DNA from: an uncultured Methanomicrobiales archaeon
GTDB taxonomy: Archaea > Halobacteriota > Methanomicrobia > Methanomicrobiales > Methanospirillaceae
NCBI GenBank assembly: GCA_949320185.1
Contig: CASGHK010000043.1
Location: forward strand, 1 to 64,000
Direction of reading: 5' to 3'
DNA: 64,000 nucleotides
The position numbers were made by a program, and so were the translations under genes. The notes under the pieces are model-generated. The model made no database searches. It saw only the letters and a program-made list of their open reading frames with translations, and was not told where the DNA came from. Shown here one piece after another: positions 1 to 8,772 of the stretch; the stretch's first letter is position 1, and every line of letters begins with the position of its first letter.

Positions 1-72
1 CGGAGAGATAAATTATTCCTGTATTTAGGTGAATATGTTTGGAGATATAATCACAGAAAGGAGAGCGACAAA

Positions 73-123
73 ATGAAAATGAAGCGCATCCTTGAGTTAT
101 TGGAGAAGGAGGTTAGGGGCTAG
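73..123 (+). other. candidate 16-codon ORF, possible truncated gene start
   Basis: A 16-codon frame starts with ATG behind a strong ribosome-binding site (AAGGAGAG about 7 bases upstream) and ends in TAG at 121. The peptide is lysine- and glutamate-rich (MKMKRILELLEKEVRG). Its end meets the end of the convergent TIG-repeat gene, whose last repeat also breaks off here. It may be the beginning of a gene cut by a rearrangement, or simply a tiny ORF. No function is assigned. Confidence 0.25.
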
Positions 124-1202
124 TTTGACACTATACCCAAGTTCTGCCCATACACGGTTGCCGAAAACGTCGAACCTCGGACATGTGAGGTTGGAGAGAT
201 TCCGGTTACAACCGGGGCGATCGGCGCCTGCGAGATCACCTGGAACAGGTTCCGGCCGTACACCCAGCCATCGGTGCCACCCTTGAAGACCGGGTCCTTA
301 ACGTAGACGTTATAATACCCTACTGGAGCATTCGACGGCAGCGTGAATGTGCACCGGATCTGCGTCGAACTCAACGTGGTCACACTCGAGCCGTAATAGA
401 CTGGCGTTCCGCCGGTCACTTCGAGCGCAACCCTCGAGCCGGCCTTGAAGTTCGTGCCGGTCACGATAGCGGTAAACGTCGAGCCCTGCTCCTTCCTGTT
501 CGGTGAGATCCCGGTTACAACCGGGGCGAGCGGTGCCTTCGCGACCACCTGGAACAGGTTCCGGCCGTACACCCAGCCATCGGTGCCACCCTTGAAGACA
601 GGGTCCTTAACGTAGACGTTATAATACCCCACTGGAGCATTCGCCGGCAGCGTGAATGTGCACCGGATCTGCGTCGAACTCAACCTGGTCACACTCGAAC
701 CGTAATAGACTGGCGTTCCGCCGGTTACTTCGAGCGCAACCTTCGAGCCGGCCTTGAAGTTCTTGCCGGTCACGATAGCGGTAAACGTTGAGCCCTGCTC
801 CTTCTTGTTCGGCGAGATCCCGGTTACAACCGGGGCGATTGCCGGAGGGGTCACTGTAAACGCGTTTGCCTTTCCATTCCAGGTGGCCTGACCGGGCACC
901 TTGACGACCACCCCGTACAGACCGACAGCCTGCGAAGCCGGGATCGATAACGTGCACCTGATCGCACTCGAACTGACGACGACTTCGCCAGTGGCATAGA
1001 CCGCCGCACCGGTCCGCATCAGGGCCACCTGCGTCCCGGACACAAATCCAGAACCGTAGACGTACACGTTGGTGTATGTCTTTCCCTGTTCCCCAGATGT
1101 CTTGCTGATGCCACTCACACTTGCCGCCGAGACGGTCGACGTGATGACAATCAACACCAGTAACAGGCATGCTGCGATTAACAATGTCTTCTTCAATCGC
1201 AT
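120..1202 (-). CDS. secreted TIG/IPT-repeat surface protein, C-terminally truncated
   Basis: The 360-residue product begins with a signal peptide (MRLKKTLLIAACLLLV, cleavage probably after the ALxA-like SAA near residue 27). It continues as four immunoglobulin-like TIG/IPT repeats, each opening with a motif like VTGISPNKKEQGSTF. Repeats 2 and 3 (about residues 127-230 and 230-333) are almost identical. The fourth stops after roughly 30 residues at YGQNLG, so the protein looks cut short. No C-terminal membrane anchor or sorting signal remains. The start is supported by GAGGAG upstream of the ATG. Such proteins are cell-surface or adhesion components; the ligand is unknown. Confidence 0.75.
   Translation of the reverse strand: MRLKKTLLIAACLLLVLIVITSTVSAASVSGISKTSGEQGKTYTNVYVYGSGFVSGTQVALMRTGAAVYATGEVVVSSSAIRCTLSIPASQAVGLYGVVVKVPGQATWNGKANAFTVTPPAIAPVVTGISPNKKEQGSTFTAIVTGKNFKAGSKVALEVTGGTPVYYGSSVTRLSSTQIRCTFTLPANAPVGYYNVYVKDPVFKGGTDGWVYGRNLFQVVAKAPLAPVVTGISPNRKEQGSTFTAIVTGTNFKAGSRVALEVTGGTPVYYGSSVTTLSSTQIRCTFTLPSNAPVGYYNVYVKDPVFKGGTDGWVYGRNLFQVISQAPIAPVVTGISPTSHVRGSTFSATVYGQNLGIVSN
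202..819. repeat. two tandem copies of a 309-bp coding repeat
   Basis: The block starting ccggttacaaccgg occurs at 202, 511 and 820, exactly 309 bp (103 codons) apart. Units 202-510 and 511-819 are nearly identical and encode two TIG domains of the surface protein. A partial unit lies at about 131-201 and a more divergent one beyond 820. The period keeps the reading frame, so copy number can change by recombination without breaking the protein. Confidence 0.85.
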
Positions 1203-1887
1203 CGTTTCAACTCCTCACGAGCGCTCCCCGTCCGATCTGGAAATCATTGGAATTTTCTCGATGACCATTCGAGGAACTCCCGCGATAATTTTGTTCATAA
1301 CAATCATAATATATAAATGTAATCGTTATATAATGACGAGGATGAACTACAGGCCATTCTGAAATACGCAGATATTGACGCGATATTCATCATAGAACGG
1401 AGTATTCGACAGATCAACCCTCCTCCAACCGATCGATGGATCGAAAGCCAGCGCCTCTTCGTCAGGGTCATGACCCACAACGTATCGACGCACATCTCAC
1501 CACGGGTACCTCCGAGCTGAGGCGCGGGGGCGCACCGCATGACCTGTACGAGGAGCTGATCTCGTGGATGAAAGAGCGGATGCACCCCGTGGGGGGAGGG
1601 TTGAGCCAGTCTCTTCGTTGAAGACCTTCTGAATAATCCGTGATACCAGGGGGAGATGGACGAGGGCGAACCCTACAAAACAACTCGATCGGTTCCGAAC
1701 CCAACTCTTCCGATCCGAGCAGTCCATGGGGACGATGAGTTGGGACTCCCGCGAAACTGGCAGCGGCGGGATATGAACGACCGGTTCGGAGAGGACGAAT
1801 CGTGGCATTCGAGAGAATAATCATCCGTCCAGCGCAGGATCGGATACACGAGATGGTTCAGAACCAGGCAGCGAATCGAAAGAAGAG
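1203..1887. other. intergenic region without a supported gene
   Basis: This 685-bp stretch lies between the surface-protein gene and tRNA-Leu. Just upstream of the surface gene it is AT-rich and holds TATA-like sequence on the - strand (around 1306-1335, tatataacgatt and ttatatatta), a plausible promoter. From about 1333 to 1533 a + frame stays open (peptide includes ILKYADIDAIFII) but has no start codon. I recognise no family and treat it as noncoding or decayed. Confidence 0.4.
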
Positions 1888-1972
1888 TGCGAGGGAGGCG
1901 ATTCGAACGCCCGAACTCCTGCGAGACCAGGCCCTGAACCTGGCGCCGTTGACCTGGCTTGGCTACCCTCGC
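1888..1972 (-). tRNA. tRNA-Leu (anticodon CAG)
   Basis: On the - strand the acceptor arms GCGAGGG and CCCTCGC pair, with discriminator A at 1888. The anticodon arm is CCAGG-TTCAGGG-CCTGG, giving anticodon CAG. A long variable arm follows (class II tRNA, as expected for Leu), then a T arm containing GTTCGAATC. The length is 85 nt. CCA is not encoded, which is common in archaea. No intron is visible. Confidence 0.92.
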
Positions 1973-2024
1973 GCCTGATTATATACGGTCGTGGGAGAGA
2001 TAAAGATTGGCGTCCCCCGGACGC

Positions 2025-3704
2025 CTAATTCTTCTTTCCGCTACCGTTCTGGAACTTCTCCAGCTCGGCATCCCGGAGTTCGTTCCGCTTGATCTTGCCC
2101 GAGATCGTCTTCGGAAGGGTCTCGACGAACTCGATCAGTCGCGGGTACTTGTAGGGAGCGGTCACCTTCTTGACATGCGTCTGGAGCTCTCGCACCAGCA
2201 TCTCCGAGGGTTTGAAACCTGGCGTGAGGACCACGAAGGCCTTGACCACGAGGCCCCGAATGACGTCGGGTGAGCCCACCACAGCCGCCTCCTGGACGGC
2301 GGGGTGTTCGATGAGGGCGGACTCGACCTCAAACGGGCCGATCCGGTAGCCCGAGGACTTGATCACGTCGTCGTCGCGTCCGATGAACCAGAAGTAGCCG
2401 TCCTCGTCTGCGTACGCCTTGTCCCCGGTGTAGTACCACCCGTCGACAAAGGAGCGTTCGTTCTCCTCCTCCGAAGCGAGGTACTCTCGAAAGAGCCCGA
2501 CCGGCCGGGGCTCGATGGCGATAGCAATCCGTCCCTCCTGGCCGACCGCAACCGGTCGTCCGTCGTCATCGTGAAGCTCGATCGTCCAGCCCGGAGCCGG
2601 TTTTCCCATCGAGCCCGGCTTCGACTCCATGCAGGGGAACGTGCCGATGCAGAGCACGGTCTCGGTCTGACCGTAGCCCTCGAAGATCGTGACCCCGGTC
2701 GCCTCCTTCCAGACCCGGATCACCTCGGGATTGAGGGGTTCGCCGGCGGACGTGCAGTGGCGAAGCTCGGAGAAGTCGAACTTGTCGAGATCGGCCAGGA
2801 TCAGCATCCGGTAGATGGTCGGCGGGCAGCAGAACGTGGTGATCGCGTACCGCTCAAGGAGGGGCAGGATCTCGGTCGCCTTGAACTTCCCCCGGATGTC
2901 GTAGACGAAGATCGCGGCGCCCTGGATCCACTGTCCGAAGATCTTGCCCCAGGCGGACTTCGCCCAACCGGTGTCGGAGAGGGTGAAGTGGAGGTCGTTG
3001 TGCACCAGGTCGTGCCAGAGCGCCGCCGTCACGATGTGGCCCAGGGGGTAGGACTGGTCGTGGAGCACCATCTTCGGCTCGCCGGTCGTGCCCGAGGTGA
3101 AGAAGATGATCATCGGGTCGGTCGACCGGGTCCGGGCCATGCCGGGCAGCTGGATGAGCTTGTGCGAGACAGGGGCTGGATAGGTGAGCTCCTCCAGGTA
3201 GTTGATCCAGCCTTCACGGGAGCCGTCGACCACCATCCGGCCCATGAGAGACTCGCACTCCGAGTAGATCGCATCGACCTTCGGAGCGGTCTCCATGTCC
3301 GTAATCACCATCTTGAACTGCGCGAGGTCGATCCGGTATCTGATGTCCTTGGACGTCAACATGGTCGGCCCCGGGGAGACGACGGCCCCGAGCTTGATCA
3401 GGGCGAGCGTCAGGATCCACCACTCGGGGATCCTGTGCAGCATCAGCATGACGCGGTCGCCCTTGTGGACCCCGTATTTCAGGAGGATGTTTGCAGCGGC
3501 GTTCGAGAGGCCCATCAGGTCCCAGAACGTGAACTTCTTCTCGTTTCCCTGCTGATCCGTCCAGATCATGGCGAGCTTATTGCGGTCTTTTCTCGCCCAC
3601 TCGTCCACGACGTCGAAGCCGAAGTTGTAGTAATCCGGAACCTCGATGTGGAAGTCCCGGCGGGCCTCGTCGTAGTCCTTCATATTGTGCTGATGCGCGC
3701 CCAT
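2025..3704 (-). CDS. acyl-CoA synthetase, medium-chain (MACS) type, AMP-forming
   Basis: A roughly 559-residue member of the ANL adenylating superfamily that activates a carboxylic acid to acyl-AMP and then acyl-CoA. Visible motifs are the P-loop-like FFTSGTTGEPK near residue 205, GYGQTETV near 345, the YYTGDKAYADEDG segment near 425 and the C-terminal TISGKIKR lysine motif. The N-terminal YNFGFDVVDEWARKDRNKLA is typical of MACS relatives found in methanogens, one of which in Methanosarcina prefers branched short acids. The frame opens at a TTG (3713), but the first ATG, at 3704, is the better start; ATG 3683 is also possible. The true substrate cannot be read from the sequence. Confidence 0.85.
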   Translation of the reverse strand: MGAHQHNMKDYDEARRDFHIEVPDYYNFGFDVVDEWARKDRNKLAMIWTDQQGNEKKFTFWDLMGLSNAAANILLKYGVHKGDRVMLMLHRIPEWWILTLALIKLGAVVSPGPTMLTSKDIRYRIDLAQFKMVITDMETAPKVDAIYSECESLMGRMVVDGSREGWINYLEELTYPAPVSHKLIQLPGMARTRSTDPMIIFFTSGTTGEPKMVLHDQSYPLGHIVTAALWHDLVHNDLHFTLSDTGWAKSAWGKIFGQWIQGAAIFVYDIRGKFKATEILPLLERYAITTFCCPPTIYRMLILADLDKFDFSELRHCTSAGEPLNPEVIRVWKEATGVTIFEGYGQTETVLCIGTFPCMESKPGSMGKPAPGWTIELHDDDGRPVAVGQEGRIAIAIEPRPVGLFREYLASEEENERSFVDGWYYTGDKAYADEDGYFWFIGRDDDVIKSSGYRIGPFEVESALIEHPAVQEAAVVGSPDVIRGLVVKAFVVLTPGFKPSEMLVRELQTHVKKVTAPYKYPRLIEFVETLPKTISGKIKRNELRDAELEKFQNGSGKKN

Positions 3705-3806
3705 ACGTAACAATATTCGGTAGGGTCCGGGGGGACATTAATTCTACGTGAAACGGCCGGATTTCCGGCCTTCAAATTGAGATAAAGGTTCTCCAGAACT
3801 ATTATG

Positions 3807-3814
3807 TTTTAAAG
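3807..3814 (+). promoter_or_regulatory. probable TATA box of the TBP gene
   Basis: ttttaaag lies about 23 bases before the ATG at 3833 in an AT-rich gap between divergent genes. The spacing would give a leaderless or almost leaderless transcript. The match to the archaeal consensus is moderate. Confidence 0.4.
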
Positions 3815-3832
3815 GACAGCATAGATAGAGAG

Positions 3833-4387
3833 ATGGAAGAGAAACGATACGAGTCACTCAAGATCGAGAATATCGTCGCCTCTGGTGTGATCGCGGACTC
3901 GATCGATCTCGCCGATGTTTCGCAGCGGATTCCGGCATGCGAACTCAATACAAAACGTTTTCCTGGTGCGGTCTATCGAATCGAGAAGCCGAAGATCGCC
4001 TCGCTGATCTTCAGCTCGGGCAAGGTCGTCCTGACCGGCATCCGGGACCGGCCAGCCCTGGCGGAAGGCCTCGAGATCATCATGAACTCCCTTCGCGAGG
4101 CCGGCGTCGCCTGCTACGATGAGCCGAAGGTGGCGGTGACCAACATCGTCTGCTCCTACGACATCGGGAAGTACATAAACCTGAACAAGGTGGTGATCAC
4201 CCTCAACCTGGAGAACATCGAGTACGAGCCGGAACAGTTCCCCGGGCTCGTCTACCGTATCAAGGACCCGAAGATCGTGGCGCTCCTCTTCAGCTCCGGC
4301 AAGATCATACTGACCGGGGGCAAGACGATCGAGGATATCAAGCGCGGCCTCGACTTCCTCGAGCAGAAACTCGAATCGATCATGTGA
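3833..4387 (+). CDS. tbp: TATA-box-binding protein
   Basis: The 184-residue product is an archaeal TBP, which binds the TATA box and recruits TFB and RNA polymerase. It shows the two-fold repeat expected of the saddle: residues about 7-90 and 97-180 each contain an IxNIVxS-like opening (KIENIVASG and VTNIVCSYD), an FPGxVYRIxxPKI segment and an SSGKxxLTG segment. The length is normal. An acidic C-terminal tail, found in some archaeal TBPs, is absent. The gene stands alone, divergent from the acyl-CoA synthetase and convergent with lhr, with a GC hairpin and T-tract after its stop. Confidence 0.97.
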   Translation: MEEKRYESLKIENIVASGVIADSIDLADVSQRIPACELNTKRFPGAVYRIEKPKIASLIFSSGKVVLTGIRDRPALAEGLEIIMNSLREAGVACYDEPKVAVTNIVCSYDIGKYINLNKVVITLNLENIEYEPEQFPGLVYRIKDPKIVALLFSSGKIILTGGKTIEDIKRGLDFLEQKLESIM

Positions 4388-4416
4388 GGGGGCCGGCCCC
4401 TTTCTCTTCTTTTTTC
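4388..4416 (+). terminator. transcription terminator after tbp
   Basis: A GC palindrome (gggggccggcccc, 4388-4400) right after the stop codon is followed by a T-rich tract (4401-4416, ending in six Ts). Oligo-T tracts terminate archaeal RNA polymerase. It separates the convergent tbp and lhr genes. Confidence 0.6.
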
Positions 4417-4423
4417 TCCCCCT

Positions 4424-7117
4424 TTACCAGAAGTGCCGTGTCTGGACAAACTGCCGCTCGGCCTTCAGGATCTGGCGATAGAAATCATCTCCCTCGGCAA
4501 GTGTGCCCAGGATCCGTGATGCATGCTCTGGCCCGACACCCCGTCCCGAGAGCGCGATCACCGCCTTCTTTCCGCTCGATAGCACGATGTTCGCGTTCCG
4601 CAACAGGCGCTTCTCGACCTCGCGCTCATCCGGAGTCTTCGTCTTCCGGTTTGCGATCGCGTAGAGTGGCTCGTCCCAGGGTTTGAGGGCCGCGATCAAC
4701 CGGGCGGAGCAGACGGGGCACTCTGGGCGCTCGTTCACCCGCGATACGCGGGTCTTCACCTTCCAGCGCCGGCAGTTCATGCAGCAGAGCACGACCTCGG
4801 AGTCGTCGATCCTTCGTTTGACAGTCGCCAGGATCGCGGTGTCGGCCGACTCGGGCGGCACCAGGTCGCGCGACGAAAAGAGTCCTGCCGCGCCGAGGAG
4901 CGAGACCTGGGTCGTCACGACCTCGACGGTCCCATCGCGAACGGCGGCGACGATCGCGGCGGCGCTCTCCACGTCCATATAGTTCTCGAAGAGCTCCCGG
5001 TAGGTCTCCTGCTGGACGACGGTACGGTCGAAGAGGTCGGAGAGGCGGTGGATCGAGATCCGTTCGTAGTCGGCGTCGGGGTCGATCGCCCCGAACTTCT
5101 TCGCCACCTGGACCAGTTTCCACTTGTACAGCGCCGTCCGTTTCAGCCCGATCTCGAGCAGCCCCCTGATGTGCGCCGGATCGAGCGCGAGGAGGGTCTC
5201 CTCGACGTCGACCGCCCGGAGCGACTTCGGCAACCGGAGCAGGCACCGGTAGGCGTCGATCTCTATCCCGACAGTCGTGCCGTACCGGGCCGAGAGGAGG
5301 AGCGAGAGGACGCGGGCGAGCACTTCGTTCGCCCGGTGGCCCCCGCAGATATTGCAGACCACCCCCTCCTCCGCATTCTCGAGCGTGATCGTCCGGTCGG
5401 TCGGGACGACCGAGCGGTTACGGTCCATCTCATCCAGGACGTGCTCTGCATGCCGGACAGCCCGCCGGCTCCCGATGTAGTCACCGATCCGGCGGGTCCG
5501 GCGGAGGGCGCCCACCTCCTGGGCGACGGCGAAGGGGACCGGGATCTGCTCCCCCTCCCAGCTCGGGAGCTCGCCCCTGGCACGCCGGGCCGGTTCGACC
5601 GTGATCCGATCCTCCTCGAGATCGAGGACACGCCAGAGCTGCCCCTTGGTGATGAAGACAGAACCGGGGTGGATGGTGCCGACCACGAAGGACTCGTCCA
5701 GGGTCCCGACGGTCCGGCGTGAGGCGAGGTCGAAGACCCGGACCTTACGCTCGTCGTGGATCATCGAGAGGTTCCCCATCAGGTACCGACGGGCCCGCGA
5801 GGTGGTGACCAGGTGCTCACCATCGAGACGGACCAGCCGATGGTCGACCATCTCGGCCACGACGCGGTCGAGGAGGTCCCCGGGTTCGGAGAAGACGGCG
5901 GTCCCGGAGAGTATCGCTCTGACCTGCTCGAGCTTGAGCTCGCCGTGCTCGACCGCGATCGCCGCCACCTGGTTTGCAAGGACATCGGCCGCACCGTACG
6001 GGATCCGGACCGGCTCGAGCTCGCCGTCCCTCGCGCGCCGCACGATCACCCCGGACTCGAGGAGGTCGTCGAACCCGGTTGCGAGCACCGTGCCGCGCGA
6101 GACAGCGGCCAGGCGGTGGCCCGCGCGCCCGACCCGCTGGACAAGCCGGGCGACCTCGCGGGGCGATCCGAACTGGACGACGTGCTCGACATGCCCGATG
6201 TCGATCCCGAGTTCCATCGAGGAGGTGCAGATCAGGGTGCCGAGCTCACCTTTCTTGAACCGCTCCTCCGCGTCGATCCGGACCTCGCGCGAGAGCGAGC
6301 CGTGATGGACCTCGACGTCTCCCCGCCGGAAGAGGGCATGCCCGAGGGCTTCGGCCGTGACCCGGGTGTTGGTGAAGACCAGGTTCGAACCGGAGGGGTC
6401 CAGGGCACGCTCGACGCACTTCGCCTGGTCATCGAACCGGTCTCCTGCGTAGACGACACCGAGGTCGAGGGACTTTGCGACCGGCACGGCGACCACCCGG
6501 CAGGGGCGGTCGGGGCCACAGAGGAACCGGCCCACCTCCTCGGGATTGCCGACTGTCGCCGAGAGCCCGATCCGCTGGAACTCCCCCGCGTAGGTGCGGA
6601 CCCGTTCGAGGGCGACCGAGAGCTGGGCACCCCGCTTGGAGCCGGCGAGCTCGTGGATCTCGTCGACGATCACGAACCGGACCCCCCCGAGGTGCTTCCT
6701 GAGCGTCTTTCCCATGAAGAGCGCCTGGAGCGACTCGGGCGTGGTGATCAGCAGGTCCGGGGGATGGAGGGCCTGCTTGCGTCGTTCGGCTGCGGGGGTG
6801 TCCCCGTGCCGGACGCCCACACGGAGCCCGAGGGCGGTGCACCACCACTCCATCCGGGCGAGTATGTCGCGGTTGAGCGCCCGGAGCGGAGTGACGTAGA
6901 TCGCCGAGAAGCCGGCACTCCGGGTATGCAGGAGGCCGTGGAAGACCGGGAGCATCGCCGACTCGGTCTTGCCGGTGCCCGTCGGGGCGATCAGGAGGAG
7001 GTGCCGTCCCGCCAGCACCTCGGGGACGGCGAGCTCCTGGGCCTCGGAGAGCCCGGAGAAGCCCCGATCGGTGATCGTCTGCCGGATCCGGGGGTCGAGG
7101 TGATCGAGCGCGGTCAT
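4424..7117 (-). CDS. lhr: Lhr-like superfamily 2 DEAD/DEAH ATP-dependent helicase
   Basis: The 897-residue protein has a Walker A motif APTGTGKT (44-51), a DEIH box (152-155), SATVGNP motif III and the later SF2 motifs (TNTRVTAEALG; QRVGRAGHR motif VI), followed by the large C-terminal Lhr region. The C-terminal part carries cysteine pairs (CNICGG; CCMNC; PECPVC) that could bind zinc, as in archaeal Lhr variants. Lhr is a 3'-5' DNA helicase used in repair and recombination. The gene is last in a three-gene operon with 4-bp ATGA overlaps, behind a phosphoesterase and an RPA-associated protein, which supports a DNA repair role. Confidence 0.93.
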   Translation of the reverse strand: MTALDHLDPRIRQTITDRGFSGLSEAQELAVPEVLAGRHLLLIAPTGTGKTESAMLPVFHGLLHTRSAGFSAIYVTPLRALNRDILARMEWWCTALGLRVGVRHGDTPAAERRKQALHPPDLLITTPESLQALFMGKTLRKHLGGVRFVIVDEIHELAGSKRGAQLSVALERVRTYAGEFQRIGLSATVGNPEEVGRFLCGPDRPCRVVAVPVAKSLDLGVVYAGDRFDDQAKCVERALDPSGSNLVFTNTRVTAEALGHALFRRGDVEVHHGSLSREVRIDAEERFKKGELGTLICTSSMELGIDIGHVEHVVQFGSPREVARLVQRVGRAGHRLAAVSRGTVLATGFDDLLESGVIVRRARDGELEPVRIPYGAADVLANQVAAIAVEHGELKLEQVRAILSGTAVFSEPGDLLDRVVAEMVDHRLVRLDGEHLVTTSRARRYLMGNLSMIHDERKVRVFDLASRRTVGTLDESFVVGTIHPGSVFITKGQLWRVLDLEEDRITVEPARRARGELPSWEGEQIPVPFAVAQEVGALRRTRRIGDYIGSRRAVRHAEHVLDEMDRNRSVVPTDRTITLENAEEGVVCNICGGHRANEVLARVLSLLLSARYGTTVGIEIDAYRCLLRLPKSLRAVDVEETLLALDPAHIRGLLEIGLKRTALYKWKLVQVAKKFGAIDPDADYERISIHRLSDLFDRTVVQQETYRELFENYMDVESAAAIVAAVRDGTVEVVTTQVSLLGAAGLFSSRDLVPPESADTAILATVKRRIDDSEVVLCCMNCRRWKVKTRVSRVNERPECPVCSARLIAALKPWDEPLYAIANRKTKTPDEREVEKRLLRNANIVLSSGKKAVIALSGRGVGPEHASRILGTLAEGDDFYRQILKAERQFVQTRHFW

Positions 7118-7881
7118 CGTGCCGGTTCCTCCCCTTCGCCCTCATCGGGAGGTGCGAGCGCCTCGATCGGCCCGATCAGGGTGCCGTCGGCGAGCAGGAC
7201 CTCCACCGTCTCCTGTTTCAGGCAGCGCGAGACCGGGCTCGAGGGGTCGGCAACGATCCGGCGGACGTCGTACCCGGCGAGTTCGTTGAAGGCGGGGACG
7301 AAGAGCGCCCGCGTCGGCCGCTCGGTCGCAGGCAACCCGAGACAGGGTCCGTCCAGTTCCCCCACCAGGTACGCGGGCGCCCGCAGGGCGCACCCGACCT
7401 CGTCCTGGATCGCAGCGAGCGGGTGGTGATGGCCGACGAGCACCAGGTGGCCTGCGAGGCAGGGAGCCGGGAGGGTGTGTCCATGGAGGTAACCGACGCC
7501 GTCGACCACGATCCCGGTGCGTTCAGCCAGTTCCTCCGGGCAAAGGAGCCGTTCGATTCCGGGGTCGTGGTTACCGGGCACGACCAGGAGCGGGACGCGG
7601 GCGCGGAACTCGGCGAGCACACTGGGGAGCTCACGCCACTCCTGCCGCGTGGTGTAGGGGACCGACTGCTTGACATCGCCGAGAAGAAGGAGGCGATCCG
7701 GCCGCACCCGGTCGACCAGGTCTGTCACCCGCTGCATTCTCTCGAAGGACCGGCTCGAGAAGTGCCACCCGTGCCGCTCGAGGTCCGACTCGATCCCGAA
7801 GTGGAGGTCTGCGACGACTAGGGTCCGCTCCGCGTTCACGACCAGGGCTGCCGGCCCCTCGGCGAGGAACTCGATCCTCAT
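7114..7881 (-). CDS. calcineurin-like metallophosphoesterase (COG1407 type)
   Basis: A 255-residue phosphoesterase with the classic di-metal motifs: VADLHFG (DxH) near residue 25, LLGDVKQ (GD) near 67, VPGNHD near 100 and LVGHHHP near 150. This is the ICC-like family often found next to archaeal lhr. The coding start overlaps the stop of the RPA-associated gene by 4 bp and its stop overlaps the lhr start by 4 bp, so the three are probably co-translated. A nuclease or phosphatase role in DNA end processing is inference; the substrate is unknown. Confidence 0.85.
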   Translation of the reverse strand: MRIEFLAEGPAALVVNAERTLVVADLHFGIESDLERHGWHFSSRSFERMQRVTDLVDRVRPDRLLLLGDVKQSVPYTTRQEWRELPSVLAEFRARVPLLVVPGNHDPGIERLLCPEELAERTGIVVDGVGYLHGHTLPAPCLAGHLVLVGHHHPLAAIQDEVGCALRAPAYLVGELDGPCLGLPATERPTRALFVPAFNELAGYDVRRIVADPSSPVSRCLKQETVEVLLADGTLIGPIEALAPPDEGEGEEPAR

Positions 7882-8633
7882 GCGATCCGGATCAGCCCCC
7901 GGCGGGGCATGTAACAGTCTCCCCCCTCGAGGAGACCGGCGAGGGCCTCTTCGACCTCGGCCTTCGAGCAGCCCTCCTTCGCGCCGAGGGCGAGGAGGTC
8001 CTCGACAGCGACTCCGTCGCGGCCACCGGCCTCGATCCGCTCCAGGAGGGCGGCGGAGAGGTCCGGGCCGGGTGCCTGTGCCGGCACCACGGCGGCGGGA
8101 GGCAGGACGTCGAGCGCCCCGAGGACCATCCCCCGGAGCTCCTCGATCGCCGCTGGGGTGATGTCATAGGCCGCGATCGCCTCGTCGGCGAGGGGGTCCT
8201 CGCCGTCTCCCCTGAGACGGGCGCGCACCGACTCGAGCCGCGTGGCAGAGAGGTCGGCTGTCCGGACCACCCACCGGTCACGGGTCCCGCGGTCGACCTG
8301 AGCGATCGAGAGCGGCCGGACAGTCGGACCGTTCCGCCCCATTTCGGCGTATCCGAGCACGGCGACAAAGGCCGGAGGGGTGATCTCGCCGAGTGCGGCG
8401 AGCATCTCGGGCTCGCGGCCGGTCGCGCGGACGAGGAAGACACCGGTCGGATCAGCGACTCGGGCCGTCACGGCGGTGCGGGCGTCGCCGGAGAGCGCCG
8501 TCAGCGCCCCGACCAGGTAGACGAGGTGGATACAGGCGCCCGTCGGAGTGAACAGGCTGTCCTGCCCCCCGTGCTGTACGACCCTCGTCGCCTTCTCGAG
8601 CTCCCCTGCAAAGACCCGCGATGCTGCCTCCAT
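7878..8633 (-). CDS. RPA-associated OB-fold protein (COG3390-like)
   Basis: The 251-residue product has an N-terminal segment (MEAASRVFAGELEKAT) followed by an OB-like region (LVYLVGALTAL ... VTARVADPTGVFLV) and a C-terminal winged-helix-like end. This matches the archaeal family encoded beside single-strand DNA-binding RPA genes. In other euryarchaea members associate with RPA. The start has a good ribosome-binding site (GGAGG about 13 bases upstream). It leads the operon with the phosphoesterase and Lhr. No RPA large subunit lies within the window. Confidence 0.75.
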   Translation of the reverse strand: MEAASRVFAGELEKATRVVQHGGQDSLFTPTGACIHLVYLVGALTALSGDARTAVTARVADPTGVFLVRATGREPEMLAALGEITPPAFVAVLGYAEMGRNGPTVRPLSIAQVDRGTRDRWVVRTADLSATRLESVRARLRGDGEDPLADEAIAAYDITPAAIEELRGMVLGALDVLPPAAVVPAQAPGPDLSAALLERIEAGGRDGVAVEDLLALGAKEGCSKAEVEEALAGLLEGGDCYMPRRGLIRIA

Positions 8634-8772
8634 GCCCTGGAATTCCTCCGGCTACCTCTCAAGAGATCTTACCCGGGGAGGGTTTCAAGGCGTCGATGCG
8701 GGCATGAGAGGCGCCGCCCGATCCGGGGGAGAGGTCGAGCCCGCAGTCCGAACCCGTTAGGCCGGGCGCCGA

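Noticed and set aside
1333-1533. start-less open stretch with peptide ILKYADIDAIFII
   Set aside because: No start codon, no ribosome-binding site and no recognised family.
2304-3710. 468-residue open frame on the + strand opposite the acyl-CoA synthetase
   Set aside because: It is the mirror of a strongly supported gene, rich in Arg, Asp and Val from GC-rich codon complement, and has no family-like sequence.
5756-7429. 557-residue open frame opposite lhr and the phosphoesterase
   Set aside because: It spans two real genes in the antisense direction and lacks any recognisable domain.
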